Part shown: positions 48,381 to 61,000 of the stretch, in pieces
Layout: the number at the start of each line of letters is the position of its first letter
Numbering within the stretch: the first letter of the stretch is position 1
Assembly (NCBI GenBank): GCA_963402885.1
Contig: OY727101.1
Coordinates: 8,814,917 to 8,878,916, forward strand
DNA length: 64,000 nt
Direction of reading: 5' to 3'
From: Antedon bifida
Lineage: Eukaryota > Echinodermata > Crinoidea > Comatulida > Antedonidae
Made by a program: the position numbers and the translations under genes
The notes under the pieces: generated by a model
The model's database searches: none
What the model was told of the DNA's origin: nothing
The model's input: only the letters and a program-made list of their open reading frames with translations

Positions 48381-48998
48381 AAAGACCCCCTTCCCTACGT
48401 TTTTTAGATCTAATTTAAGGTCACAAACTACAATTAATGTAAAAATAAATATTATATGGTAACTTTTTTGTCTTTAAATGGTTAAAAATGTGAAAAATAA
48501 GTTGATTCTAGTAATTTTAGCGGCCCGCTATAAATCCCAAAATGCATTGCGTGCGGATTGATATTTTTGTTTTTCTTCTGTAATTCACCCACTTTTTGAT
48601 TGATCGTGAGGCCAAAACAAATGGAAGACTCATAAATTTTCACCGAAAGTACCAGGTTTTCCCCATTTTGTATCAACGGAGTCTGGCAAATATAGAAAGA
48701 CAATTAATGCAGCAACTATACAACGTCAGGCTAGGTATATAACTAGCATACGATATTCGTACGTTACCGATGTTTACCGGCTAGGCCTACAAAACTCAGC
48801 CTAGCTAGGCTAGACCTAAAGACTGCCCACGAGAGGTCATTCGCCGCGAGCTACATAGGTAGTGCATTGTTTCTCACTTTTTATCATAATTTACCATAAA
48901 ACGTACATTTAAGACAAGGAATGACCTTGTTTAATGTTTTTAAAGTAATATATATGTATTATTTTTACAAAACGTCACAAATTGAAGGGAAGGGGTCT
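48381..48998. mobile_element. TTAA-flanked inverted-repeat element, unit 2
   Basis: 618 bp, same ends and TTAA duplications (48377-48380 and 48999-49002) as in unit 1, so the insertion predates the 30 kb amplification but postdates the B/C split. Confidence 0.85.
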
Positions 48999-49239
48999 TT
49001 AATCCTTCTGAGTGCGTGGAGATGGATTGTGATGCATTTAAGAATGCAATGATCAGAGACGAAGATGGTGGAATTCTAGTAGGATCACGGCCTGGTTATG
49101 TTATTCCTGATTCTGCATACGAGTGGGACAGAGATCCGAGACGTGGACTTAGAATTATAGGATTATAGAATTTCAAACATGATGGTTACAGACATCAATG
49201 GTAGTAAAATCTTTTATCTAATCTGCTCTTTTCATTAAG

Positions 49240-49899
49240 GTATCATTGGTACAGAAGACTGCATATGGCATGAATCTTGGCAGGCTTTTGAATGCTATGA
49301 CTACGATTACGCTATGTTGATTATTGAAAGTCTTGATCCTGACACAAGAATTACGACGTCTTCACCAATCGTCATTGTGTCTAACGGTTATGTTGATTTG
49401 ATCAATGGACCACAAGATCACGGCTGGTGTCATGGGTACACATGTCAAGAGCGCATCAGCACATTTATGTCTATCGTTGCAATTGGAGAGACTTATGAGA
49501 TGTTTATGAGAGTTCAACGAATCCTCAAACGTTATGACTTCATTTCCTGAACACAGCTCCAGATCAGAAAATAGTTGTCGGCATCTGGTATACCAATCCT
49601 CAACGCTTAGATGTGTACCATCAAGGTCACTATGTCATGCCAAATAACAGGCAGCTGGATGGAGATATGTTCATATGGGTTCCAGAAGATCCAAATAGAC
49701 CAGACGATCAGTTCATGACTCCAGCATTTATGGCGAGAACTATTTTGATCGCGATTGGCAGACTCTTTGGATACTTATACGTGGTAGTGACCCAATTGAC
49801 ATCATCACTACACCGGTTATAATGGTTGACGTTGGTGTGGCTTCTGTTGATGTTGATGACTTCTATGAAGAAGATCTTGTTAACAATCTTGCCAGTTTG
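49240..49899 (+). pseudogene. PKHD1L1-like: ESLDPDT...GPQDHGWC exon of block B (unit 2)
   Basis: 660 nt, the fullest version of this exon in the window. Shares the frame break after YEMFM, the TGA after NPQTL and the 10-nt deletion with unit 1. Confidence 0.85.
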
Positions 49900-51311
49900 G
49901 TATATATAATACAGTAAGTAAATAGCTTTCTTTAACCATATTAAAGTATCACATAATCTATCCAGATTTCTTCTTTTTTCAGTTTTATATGTTTAGAAAT
50001 GAGTTGAATTTTATTTCATTGCCTATTCTTTTAATATCTAAACAATAATTAACATTTCTTCCTTACAGGCAATTCAACCCTAGAACATGATGAGTTAGTT
50101 AACCTTCAAGCAGAAATTGTTAATGCAGCACAAACCGGTACTTTGTACGAGAGTCTTGAAGTTGAGGTTATTAGCAATGACCGATCCTTCTCCCCCAGCC
50201 GAAGACCCAACAAGGGGTGTGAGAGCAACAAATACAACAGGAGGTCCAAGTACAGGCAATAAAACGTAAGTCACATTTAAGAAGTAATGAGTTGAAGTAG
50301 AGTTTTCTGTAGAGTTACTGTTGTAAAGAACTGGCTTGTATCGTCTTGTCCAAAGTCTTAAATTGTATTCTCATGTGTGGCTTGTAACGAACATAACCAT
50401 AATGCCTATATCATTACAAAACAACATAACTAATTGGTTCACAGGTATTCTGAGAAGCAAGCTGAAGAAGAGGCATCTAGTGACCCAGGAGTAGAAATCA
50501 TCTATCAATTCTCAAGCACAATGAGTATACGTTTACAACGGCTGATGCTATTTGAGATTCAACCTTGCATCTCTATATTGGATACCAGTGTAGATTTAAC
50601 ACAATTCTTTCTAAACTCCAATATAGGCTATCAAGCTGTGGTAATACACCATAGGTTTGATACAAATATTCTACGAAAAAAAAGGAATTATTCAATGATT
50701 TTTACATCCATGGAAAATGCCCAGGAGTATCTGATGCAGAGCTTGTCAGCAACAACACTGTAGATATAATCCATGGCTGGGCCAACTTCACTGATCTTGC
50801 CATTAATCTGTCAGGAAGTGGTTACTTCTTTAAATTCAGCATTGTTTATTCCAACTCATCCACGCTAGAAGGTATCAACTCAACAGAGTTTTCTGTCATT
50901 GAGGGTGTTTTCCACATATCAATCGCAGATCAACACTAAAAGTTGTTGAGAAATTTGATGTTCAGTTTAATCTAATTGAAGATTTTACAATGGATATTGC
51001 AGAACATCTGGATTCCAAGGTTGGTGATTTTTTAATTAATTATAAGTCATTTTCAAATTGTCAATGCAGTTTTTCTCTCTAATTAACCATCCATCTTCTA
51101 TTTAATACTGCATTATAATTCTAAAATCACCATCAATTGTAGACTAGTGTATCCAATCTAAGAGCAACTTCTTTTTGAAGACTACAGTCCATTTCAAATT
51201 TTCAATGCAGGTCTCCCTCTATTTAACCCACTACCTTCTATTAATACTTCCCCCTACCCCAATTTTAAAAGCATCTTCAATTGTAGACTACCGTATCCAC
51301 TCTAAGAGCAA

Positions 51312-52242
51312 CAAACGTTACTGTTACCATGAATAGGTATAATAAGTTCAATTTATCCACGGAGGCCCAGATCAACACAGGGTTGCTCTTCCCAGCTTCT
51401 CGAACTTCACTAAATTCTTATTGGATGCTACACACACAGATCCTCTCAATTTAAGATGCAGGCGAGCATGTTCATACATGCATATACATACTGTACATTA
51501 ATTAAACAAATATCCAGTCAAATGTGTGTACAACAGGGTCATTGTTTAGAAATTGAGCAACGCATTGCTTTTTCAACCTTTGACATCCATTGACAGTTTT
51601 CATTTGAGCACCCACAGAGAAGGTACCTTAAGTTAAAATGTCAGACTATGCGAATGAATCTAAGGAAGAAGAGTGCTAGCAGTGGATCTAATCAACTATT
51701 GTAAGTATTAAGCCTAAGAAATAAATATTTAGAATAATTATTCTTTGTGTTGAAGTATACAGTGCCAGTAACTACTGTTTATGTGTACACTAAACTGTTT
51801 GCCAGTCCAAACTTCTAGCATTCTCTTTATTTGCCTTCTTTCCTTCTTTGGAAACTTAAGATTATATAATCGTTGGGAAAACATTATCAGCTCTATCACT
51901 CATTATTTCTGGTCATTAATGGTGATGATTTTTATATTTTTAATTAATAAACAATTTATTGAATCATGGCAATGATTGTTATTAGATTGAGAGAAAATAA
52001 TTATAAATAGACCACCATGGTTCCTTAGGCAGGATGCTTTACTCTCATTGCCTTATTCTTCGGATGAGATGTAAAGCCGTTGGTCCTGTGTACTTAACAG
52101 TGCACATTAAAGAACGTGGTACACTGTTTGAAAAAAGTAGGGGATTGTCTCCCGGTGTGCTGATCTGGTAGGCGCTGCACTGCTGGCTGTCGAGGGTCCG
52201 TGGAGGGCCTAATCCGAATTTCCTCAGTTTCCAGTAAAGCTT
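51312..52242. other. Spacer between blocks B and C (unit 2)
   Basis: Counterpart of 21075-22010, ending in the same dispersed repeat fragment (52023-52242). The 64-codon frame at 51781 arises from small indels and is not a gene. Confidence 0.5.
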
Positions 52243-54050
52243 GAGGACCAGAATAATACATTATAATAACACAGGTTGTGTTAAAATACTTCTATAAAGG
52301 AACATTCTTACATTGGAAAGTGTTAGTTCTGTAATTGTAACTTTTTTTTCCCTGAGGTTTTTGTCTGGTACTTATTCATTCGATAGTGACACTTATTTAT
52401 TTGTTTCAGATTATTATGAGCCACATTATTCAGTTGCTTTCTTGGATATTGGAGAAGTTACTGTAGAAAGTCCATCGTTTGTACGTGAATATACATTTCA
52501 TAATGGCTTCAGTCCTGCTATCTGGATGCAATTCAGGATAATGTAATTCACCACACAGTTGGAGCAGGTAAGCAATACCAAAATACTTCTCTTTTCCTTA
52601 TATAGTAACTTACATTTTAGATTTTAGACAACAACATTGGGGTGATGCCATTTGTCATTGGGCCATCTTCTCTTAGTCATGAAGCTGTTGATAAGTATGT
52701 GTGAGAATGTAGTCATCGTTTATAATTGGTACAAGCCTGTTCTTTGATTGCGATGAGTTACAGGTAGGTTCAGTAAGAATATAAACATTTGTAGCATGTT
52801 ACAAACTGAATACTGTAATTAAGCAATTATGATGAATTAGATTAGATAATGTATAAATGTAAAAATCATGATGAATGGAACAATGTTAATGACGATGAAA
52901 TAAAAGTGGGAAACCCAAAAAAGACACAAAAAAAAGATATAAACATTTTCAATAAATATGAACATTTTTATTATTCATTTTAAAAGATTTTATTTCTGTT
53001 TTTCAAATGTTATTATTTTGTCAGTTTGGGGAACTATATTTTGCATTCTGTCAAATAAAATCAATGTATAGATATTATATATGCATACTTGACTTTCATA
53101 AGGAAATTTGTCAAAGGACTTTCTTACTCTTCTACCTTCTTTTTCTTAACGTGTACTGATAATGCCATTCCATTGTGTAATCAGTCACGTAATTTATAAA
53201 TTCTGATTAAAATATTACATTTTCCCATTAACATTTTCATGTAAGTATTTCAGAATCAACCGGAGAATGCAGGTCAAAGTGCAAAACAGTGTGCACCTTG
53301 TGGTCCAGACAATGGAAATGCTGGATACGTGAGGGCAAATTTCATGTCTGGTGATAATGGTGCTCCATTTTTTCCATTTCATGGTATACATAATTACCCA
53401 GCTATTGCTGGAAACACAAGATTGCAAGGTATGTAAAAGCATGACATAATCTGGTCCTTACTTGGACAAACCTAGTCCTTACTTGGACAAACCAGTTGAG
53501 TTCTATTGCAGGAAACGCATACTCATACTGTTTACACATGAAGCTGAATGCTTATTTGGATAACATAAAATTGCCATTGTATCCAAGTTATCACCACTGT
53601 AATGTTGAGGTTGTCCCTTAGTACTGTTTTATCATAAAATATGTCTTTAATATCGGAATACATTTTTGGTGAAACTTACCAAATGAATATATTTCAACAT
53701 ACTTATTTATTTACAAATAAAGGTATTTTGCTCTTTCTTATCAATAGATGTCACATTCGCTCATTTTGATACTGCGTGTAAGAAAGATCATTACGCTACT
53801 ATGACCAATCCATCAAATGATGATGGTATCCACCCAATGTCCGCTGTAGGTACTGTACAAAGAAGGTAACAGTCAGAGACAAGAACAGGGTTTACATACA
53901 TATACCTAATTTAGGGTAAGTACTAATAGTATTTATCCTATATATCTACGGACCACTTGCATTTATCCAAGTTACGTAAATGTAAATCATTGTGTATCCT
54001 TACTTGCTAGTTGCATTATTTTCATCAACCTAGTACACTTACCTACAATA

Positions 54051-54055
54051 CTTTT
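54051..54055 (+). repeat. Target-site duplication, left, of Ty3 copy 2
   Basis: CTTTT; its partner is at 60077-60081. The same 5-bp site as in unit 1 proves one original insertion. Confidence 0.92.
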
Positions 54056-54363
54056 TGTAATGTACCGATTTACAATACAAATAAGTGAGAGAGAGACAAG
54101 TTCTGTTATAGTTGAAAGCTAGCACTGAAGTGTTTATTCTTTATTCTACATCTACTATATATAATAACAATATCGGTAATGGGTAATTAATCTGTCAAGG
54201 TGGAATGTTTAGTGGTCTCAGCAGAGGGGTCTACTTTAGCCATTAGTGACCATTAAGTAGCCAGGGTTATATAGAAGTGGGTTAACATAATATATATGGT
54301 AACAGGTGAAGGAAGTATAAATAATTGGTAGCAAGTAATATTAATCAAGTTCAATACATTACA
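54056..54363 (-). repeat. 3' LTR of Ty3 copy 2
   Basis: 308 bp; differs from the 5' LTR at a handful of visible sites (for example CATCTAC/CATTTAC, a 2-3 bp indel in TATATATAATAA, GTCTCAG/GTCTAAG, an extra G). Confidence 0.95.
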
Positions 54364-54584
54364 TTCCCTCCCTTCTATTATAAACAATTCTAAGCTATTT
54401 ATTTATAATTGAATCAAAGCAGCACTGTACTAAGTTATGGTTTAATAACACTTTAAATGTATATGGTATAATGCACTGTATAAAGTAAAACATAAGATCA
54501 ACATTTTAAATTGTCCAGTAATAATGTCCATAAAAGTTTCTATATTTCAGTTATTAAAAATGTCCATATCTTTCCGGCGGTTTT

Positions 54585-54890
54585 CTATCGCGAGTAAGGT
54601 ATACTCTTCGCTGAGCAGTAATAGACTGTGCTTCGACAGTCGATTGTGATGTTTCCACTGTTCAGATTTGGATTAATGAGCATTGGAGGTAATTGTGGAG
54701 GATCATCTTTGTTTGTAAGCTGTTTATCCTGAGTTTGAACAGGCCTATAACGCTTCCTGATATGGTCGGCATGACGACGACAAACTCGTCCATCTTCTAG
54801 TTTTGTCTTGAATGAGATGCGACCGGATTTTAATATTATTGTTCCGGGTAACCATTTCAGATTTTGTCCTCTAAAGTTCTTTATATACAC
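54585..54890 (-). pseudogene. Integrase C-terminal domain (unit 2 only)
   Basis: Contains FRGQNLKWLPGTI and VCRRHADHIRKRY, a GPY/F-type integrase tail. Its last ~65 codons and the polypurine tract are among what unit 1 has lost. Confidence 0.8.
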
Positions 54891-55092
54891 CTACTCTCCT
54901 TCTGCAAAAGTGCGTTCTTTGCATGACGATCATGGGCTAATTTCTGTTTTTCAAGTTGAGTGATAACACGATCTGCTTGATAAGGGTGTAAAAGATCAAA
55001 ATGCGTTTTCAATTTTCGGCCATTCAGTAATTCTGCTGGTGTTTTGCCAGTTGTGCTATGAGGTGTATTTCTATATTTAAATAGGAATCTTG

Positions 55093-55289
55093 AATTGTTT
55101 TTTTTTTTAACTTTATTTGGTAATCAAGGTTAAAAAACAATAAAATATAATACATAGAAAATAGAAAAACAATTGCACGGAAAAAACAGGCCTTGATTAC
55201 AAGGAATGCCAAGAAAAGTTAAAAACTTATTTCCACTTGGGTCCTAAAAACAAGAAACTGATAACAAGAACATACAAATTACAACATAA
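55093..55289 (-). mobile_element. Non-LTR fragment nested in integrase (unit 2)
   Basis: Same insertion as 24168-24359, flanked by GAATCTTG at 55085-55092 and 55290-55297. Its 5' end differs from unit 1 over ~10 bases (ACTGATAACAAG against AAAGAAAG). Confidence 0.75.
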
Positions 55290-56593
55290 GAATCTTGCGA
55301 CTTTTGTTTCGATATATCCATCTTTCGTACGTTTCATTGTTTCTTTAAATGTGCGTACAGCACGTTCCGCAAGACCATTCGATGATGGGTGATATGGGGC
55401 TGTTAAAGAATGTCTTATTCCATTTCGCTTTACGAATGTATGAAATTCATCACTGGTGAAACATGTTCCATTGTCGGATACTATTTTATCTGGCAATCCA
55501 TGCGATGCAAATATAAGCCTGAGCTTATCCACTGTGGTATTTGTCGTTGAGGAATTTACCGGAATTACCTCAAGCCATTTTGAGTATGCATCGTATTAAA
55601 AACATTTTTCCAATAAATGGTCCAGCACAGTCGATATTTAATCGTGACCATGGTCTATTTGGCCAATTCCATGGGTGCAATGGTGCTTTAGGTGGTAAAG
55701 TTTGATTGGATTGGCATGTATCGCACTGCTTTGATATGTCTTTGTCCATATTAGGCCACCATAACGAATCCCGAGCAAAACTTTTCATTCTGACAATTCC
55801 AGTATGACCGTCATGTAGTGCTTGTAGCAACTGTTTTCTACCAGGCTGTGGAACAACAATTCTATTTTCCCACAAAATACATCCATCTTGTGTAGAGAGT
55901 TCTCTTTGTCAGATCCATCCAATATGGTTGCAAGTTTTCAATTTTTGGATTAGTATTGGGCCAACCCTTTTCAATGTAGTAAAGAACTCGAGAAAGTGTT
56001 GGATCTTTAACCGTCCAACCTTTAATATCTGCTGTGGAAACTGGAGATTGGTTCATTGGCTCCATCAATAGAACAGTTTCGGCAGGTTGTGGAATTGATT
56101 CTGGTTTTCCTGGCAATGGTAATCTGCTTAAGGCATCCGCATTGGCATGGGACTTTGTCAGTTTGAATCTTAATGTATATTTGTATGTACCTAATTTCAG
56201 TGCCCAACGTTGGATTCTAGCTGATGCTTGGCTGGGCACAAGTCTGTCCTCATTAATAAGACCCAGCAATGGCTTATGGTCTGTTACCAATGTGAAATGT
56301 CTACCATAAATGTAAGACTGAAATCGCGTTACCCCGAAAACGCATGCCAAACCTTCTTTCTCAATTTGCGAATACTTTTTTTCCGCTTCTGCAAGTGTTC
56401 TAGATGCAAATGCGATTGGTCTTCCTGTACCGTCACTTTGTCGATGTGCTAACACAGCCCCAATTCCATATTGAGATGCATCACACGATAATATTATTTC
56501 CTTTTTTGGATCATAATGTGCAAGTACTCTGCAGGAAAGTAGCAATTCCTTTGATTTATCAAAAGTAGATTGTTCTAAATTTGTCCAGTTCAA
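55227..56593 (-). pseudogene. RNase H and integrase region (unit 2)
   Basis: Three frames as in unit 1: 56593-55862 (RNase H), 55875-55570 (HHCC) and 55532-55227 (catalytic core). Confidence 0.92.
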
Positions 56594-56631
56594 AGCTTTA
56601 TCCTTACGAAGTAAGGCATATAACAGAGCAA

Positions 56632-58049
56632 TTAAGTGTGTTGGATAAGTTTGGTAAAAACTTCATAATAAGATAATAATCCCAAATAAGCTCTCAGTTC
56701 TGTCAAGTTTTGAGACGCTGGAGCATCTTTAATTGCTCTCACTTTGGCGTTTGTGGGATGCAATCCCTCTTTGTCGATCAGGTGTCCCAAATAACCAACA
56801 GATTTAACCATAAAAACACACTTACTCTTTTTTAGACGAAGTCCAGCATCTGCCAGTCGCTTTAGGACGGTTTCAAGAGTTTCGAAATGCTCAAAGTCAT
56901 TCTTTCCTGTAATTAATATATCGTCCAGGTATACTGTAACACCTTTAACTCCTTGTAATAGTCCTTCCATGACATGCTGGAAAATCGCTGGTGCTGAAGA
57001 GACTCCAAACGGCAACCGTGTATATTGTAAAGTCCCTTTTGAGTGTTGATTACAACATATTTTCGAGAATCTTTATCCAAGAGTAATTGTTGGTACGCTT
57101 GTGACATATGTCCAATTTAGTAAATTTTTCTTCGGGGCAAAGGATACTGATCAACTTTGGCTGCTTTATTTACAGTAATTTTGTAGTCACCACAGATCCT
57201 AATGGTAGATTTATCTGCCTTAAGTACCGGAACTATTGGTGCAGCCCAGTCTGAAAACTGTATAGGTTCAATAATGCCTTCTCGTTGTAAGCGATCAAGT
57301 TAGTCATCTACTTTCTGTCGCAAAGCATACGGAACATTTCTGGCTTTGCAAAATTTTGGCATTGTCTCTTTATCAACATACATTTTTGCTTCAGTACCCT
57401 TAAGGGTACCTAGTTCATCTTTAAATATTTCTTGGTATTTACCAAGCAGTGAACTTAAATCTAATTGGTTTATTACCTTGATTTGTTGCCAGTCCAACTT
57501 TATAAACTGAAGCCAGTCTCGACCAATTAGGGTAGGTCCATCTGTTCGCACAATCGTTAACGGTAATATTGTAGTAGTACTCTGGTATGTAACTTCAGCA
57601 TTAATTTTACCCAAAACATCCATTATTTGTCCAGTGTACGTACGTAGCTTAACTGACGAAGGTTCAAGTTTTCTTTCAGGCCATAATTGCCTAAATTTCG
57701 TCTGCGACATTATTGATACCGAGGCTCCTGTGTCAATTTCCATTTCAGTATCCAAACCCTCTAACAGTATCTTAACTTTCATAGGTGGAGGACTAGACGT
57801 GGTCTTTATTCCAAATAATTCTTCATACATTTCTGTAGCTATGTTGCTTGGTTCATCGCTTGGCTCATCTGCCACAACATTTTTAACTGTTTGGGGCTTC
57901 CCCTTCTTTTTGCTAAGACAAACAGATTGAATGTGTCCTACCTTGTTACAATAATGGCAAGTTGTTTGCTTAAAATAACATTTGTCTGGCAAATGGTTAT
58001 TCTTTCCACAGCGAAAACATGGTTTCGACTTCTTATTTGTATTTGACAT
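56632..58049 (-). pseudogene. Zinc knuckle, protease and RT region (unit 2)
   Basis: Counterpart of 25702-27119 with the same TAA (57300-57302) and the same two RT frame breaks; YLDD motif near 56930. Confidence 0.92.
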
Positions 58050-58710
58050 AACTAGTTTTTATGGCTTCATAAGATTATGTTAACACAATATATGTGCATA
58101 AATTGCAATATTATAGCATAATTATCGAATTTTTTTGCCATTTTTCGAAATAATTCCTTTTTTCCCCCGCATTGAAATTTTCGAAAAATGGCAAAATTTC
58201 GACCCTTTTATTTGTTTACATAACTAGTTACTATGGCTCTATAAGATGATGTTAACACAATATATATACATAAATGACAATATAATAGCATAATTATTGG
58301 ATATTAAAAAGTGAACATTTGCAAATTTTCGAAAAATTCTTTCGGTCCCCAGCAGTGAAATTTTCGAAAAATGGCCAAATACTTACCCTTTTATTTTTTG
58401 ACTTAACTAGTTTTTATGTCTCCATAAGATGATGTTAACACAATATATGTGCATAAATTGCAATATTATAGCATACTTATTGAATTTTAAAAAGAAGAAA
58501 ATTTGGCAATTTTTCTAAAAAATTCCTTTGGTCCCCCGCAGTGAATTTTTCGAAAAATGTCAAAATTTAGACCTTTTTATTTTTTTACACAACTAGTTAC
58601 TATGGCTTTATAAGATGATGTTACCATAATATATGTGCATAAATGGCAATATTATAGCATAATTCTTGAAGTTTAAAAAGTGGAAATTTTGGACATTTTT
58701 TGAACAATTC
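58050..58710 (-). repeat. Four-copy ~180 bp repeat inside gag (unit 2)
   Basis: Counterpart of 27120-27780; hairpin arms at 58137-58150 and 58179-58192. Confidence 0.88.
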
Positions 58711-59749
58711 CGTAAATTTTGACTTCTTTTTGTAAGCAATTTTGTTTACATTTTCAACTGCAGCTGCAGAGGTTGGCTGCGCCAGATCTCTTACATTTCT
58801 TGTTGCAGTTTCGATGCTAGTTGCAATTTCAACAGCTTTTTCCAGTGTCAGTGCTTTTTCTGCCAAAAGACCAAATTCCGTGATTACGGACGCCAAAAAC
58901 TAGATGATCTCGTAACATTGTATTGAGCGAGGCTCCAAAGTTACAGAATTCTGCCATCGATCGAAGCGATGCCATAAATTCAGGCACTGTTTCATTATCA
59001 CGTCGAAAGCGTGAGTTGAATTTGTATCGCTGTACAATTTCACTAGGCACATGGACTGTGATGCCCATTCATAGCTGTTACCAGCTCATCGAATGTTTTA
59101 TCCTTGGGTTTTTCTGGTGTAACCAAATTTCGTAAAAGCTTATAAGATGATGGGCCAATAACTGTTAACAGTGTTGCTTGTTTCTTCTCCTCTGTAGTAA
59201 TTTCTTTTGCCTTGAAATACAAGTTACTTACTTACTTATTTGTTTTCATAGCTATCCCCAATATTGGGGACATTTCGCCGTCATTGACATTATGTTGACA
59301 TTATAGCACAACTTTTCTTAATTTTATGAGAGACGTTAATTTTGATGAGAAGGTCATGGAACACTAATTAATTTTAAAAACAACTAAAAACCTGGGACCT
59401 GTAACCCTGACGGGTACTCTCCCTCCGGGTCAAAGGGATCCCGAAACTCATCGGTGGGCAGGGGCGCTCATCTCCCTGTTCAGGACTATTCCTGATGATT
59501 ACCCAACCTATTTACATTTAAAATTAAAATCAAACATCAAGACATAACTTAATCAACTTAATGACTACTGGACATAGTAGTTATTGTCTTCTATAAAAGA
59601 TGCTGGAAGCACTTCCTTATATAGTCTTCTTCTTCTGTCTGTTGTTCTTCTTCTTCCTCAGACTCTAGTCTAAAGTCTAAACGCTCAACAAACTGTGACC
59701 AATCTTCCCTTCCTTCAATAAATTCTTCAATTTTGCCAATAAGGGCCAT
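58621..59749 (-). pseudogene. Gag region with nested non-LTR fragment (unit 2)
   Basis: Capsid pieces 58621-59220, nested fragment about 59221-59670, N-terminus 59671-59749. Same breaks as unit 1. Confidence 0.85.
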
Positions 59750-59766
59750 TCTCGTCGCCACTGTAG

Positions 59767-60076
59767 TGTAATGTACCGATTTACAATACAAATAAGTGAG
59801 AGAGAGACAAGTTCTGTTATAGTTGAAAGCTAGCACTGAAGTGTTTATTCTTTATTCTACATTTACTATATATTATAATAACAATATCGGTAATGGGTAA
59901 TTAATCTGTCAAGGTGGAATGTTTAGTGGTCTAAGCAGAGGGTCTACTTTAGCCATTAGTGACCATTAAGTAGCCAGGGTTATATAGAAGTGGGTTAACA
60001 TAATATATATGGTAACAGGTGAAGGAAGTTTAAATAATTGGTAGCAAGTAATATTAATCAAGTTCAATACATTACA
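59767..60076 (-). repeat. 5' LTR of Ty3 copy 2
   Basis: 310 bp, same ends as at 28837-29146. Confidence 0.95.
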
Positions 60077-60097
60077 CTTTTCATTTAATCTTAACAG

Positions 60098-60288
60098 TAA
60101 AGTTAATCTTTCTGATTGCGTGGAGATGGATTGTGATGCATTTAAGAAAGCAATGATCAGAGATGAAGATGGTGGAATTCTAGGAGGATCACGGCCTGGT
60201 TATGTTATTCCTGATTCTCCATACGAGTGGGATAGAGATCCGAGACGTGGACTTAAAATTCCTTATGATGAAAAATGTCCACATAAAG
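60098..60288 (+). pseudogene. PKHD1L1-like: DCVEMDCDAF exon (block C, unit 2)
   Basis: 191 nt, open throughout, same sequence as 29168-29358. Confidence 0.85.
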
Positions 60289-60334
60289 GTTGGTTGTCTG
60301 CTTTAATGTTGAATTTTAGCTTTTGTAAACTGTG

Positions 60335-61000
60335 ATTCTTCCCTAAATCTTTCCTCCTATTAAAGTTGCACTCTTGAAACAAGACCAGTCCATTCACCGA
60401 AAATTTTTACGGATATGTACAGGAAGATTATTCCATAAGGTTGATGCTCTATAGTTAAACATTCTCTTTCCATAAATATTGTTCCATGCTGGAACATTTA
60501 GAGTTTTTGTTGATTGACTTCTTGTATTTTTTGTGTGAAAAGTGTCCATAAATTTGAATAGATTTGTTAAATAAGATGGTGCTAAACCCTGTAGGCATTT
60601 AAATAGCATAATTAATAAATCATTTTCCCATCTGTCATGGACACTCTTCCATTTTAGTGAGGACATCAATTCTGTTATAGGGGTGTACATATCAGCATAA
60701 AGAATGATTCTAGCTACTCTATTTTGAAGTACTTGAAGACGATTAACAAGTTCTAAGTTACAATTTGACCAAACATTACTACAGTAATCAAAACAAGGTA
60801 ATACTATTGCATTAGCAAGTAGTCTTAAAGCAAAATTTGGAATATAATATCTTAATCTACGAATAATACCGATACGTTGTGATACTCTAGAAGCTACTTG
60901 TTCAACATGCTGTTTCCATGACATAAGTGAATCAAATGTAAGTCCAAGATATTTAAAATTGTCAACTCTTTCGACATCATTGCCATTAATAGAAAGAGAA
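60335..61000 (-). mobile_element. 5'-truncated LINE, RT C-terminus (unit 2)
   Basis: Same 176-codon open frame (60924-60394) extended upstream to ~60999, at the same site as in unit 1. Confidence 0.88.

Larger units (their letters stand above)
46716..51019 (+). pseudogene. PKHD1L1-like: PKHD1L1-like partial copy, block B (unit 2)
   Basis: Exons 46716-46861, 46913-47308, 47839-48002, 48099-48205, 48372-48380 plus 49003-49184, 49240-49899, 50069-50265, 50445-50589 and about 50703-51019. All block B lesions of unit 1 are shared. It keeps 15 nt at about 49256 that unit 1 lacks, giving GTEDCIWHESWQAF, and 31 nt of intron near 47360 that unit 1 lost. Confidence 0.8.
54056..60076 (-). mobile_element. 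Complete-length Ty3/Gypsy (Mag-like) element, unit 2
   Basis: 6,021 bp with both LTRs and a 5-bp duplication. 3' LTR 54056-54363; polypurine tract (minus strand AGAAGGGAGGGAA) at 54364-54376; integrase C-terminal part 54585-54890; integrase core 55227-55532; zinc domain 55570-55875; RNase H 55862-56593; RT 56632-57299; zinc knuckles/protease 57300-58049; repeat spacer 58050-58710; capsid 58621-59220; Gag N-terminus 59671-59749; 5' LTR 59767-60076. Same stops and frameshifts as unit 1, so it was already defective before amplification. Confidence 0.95.
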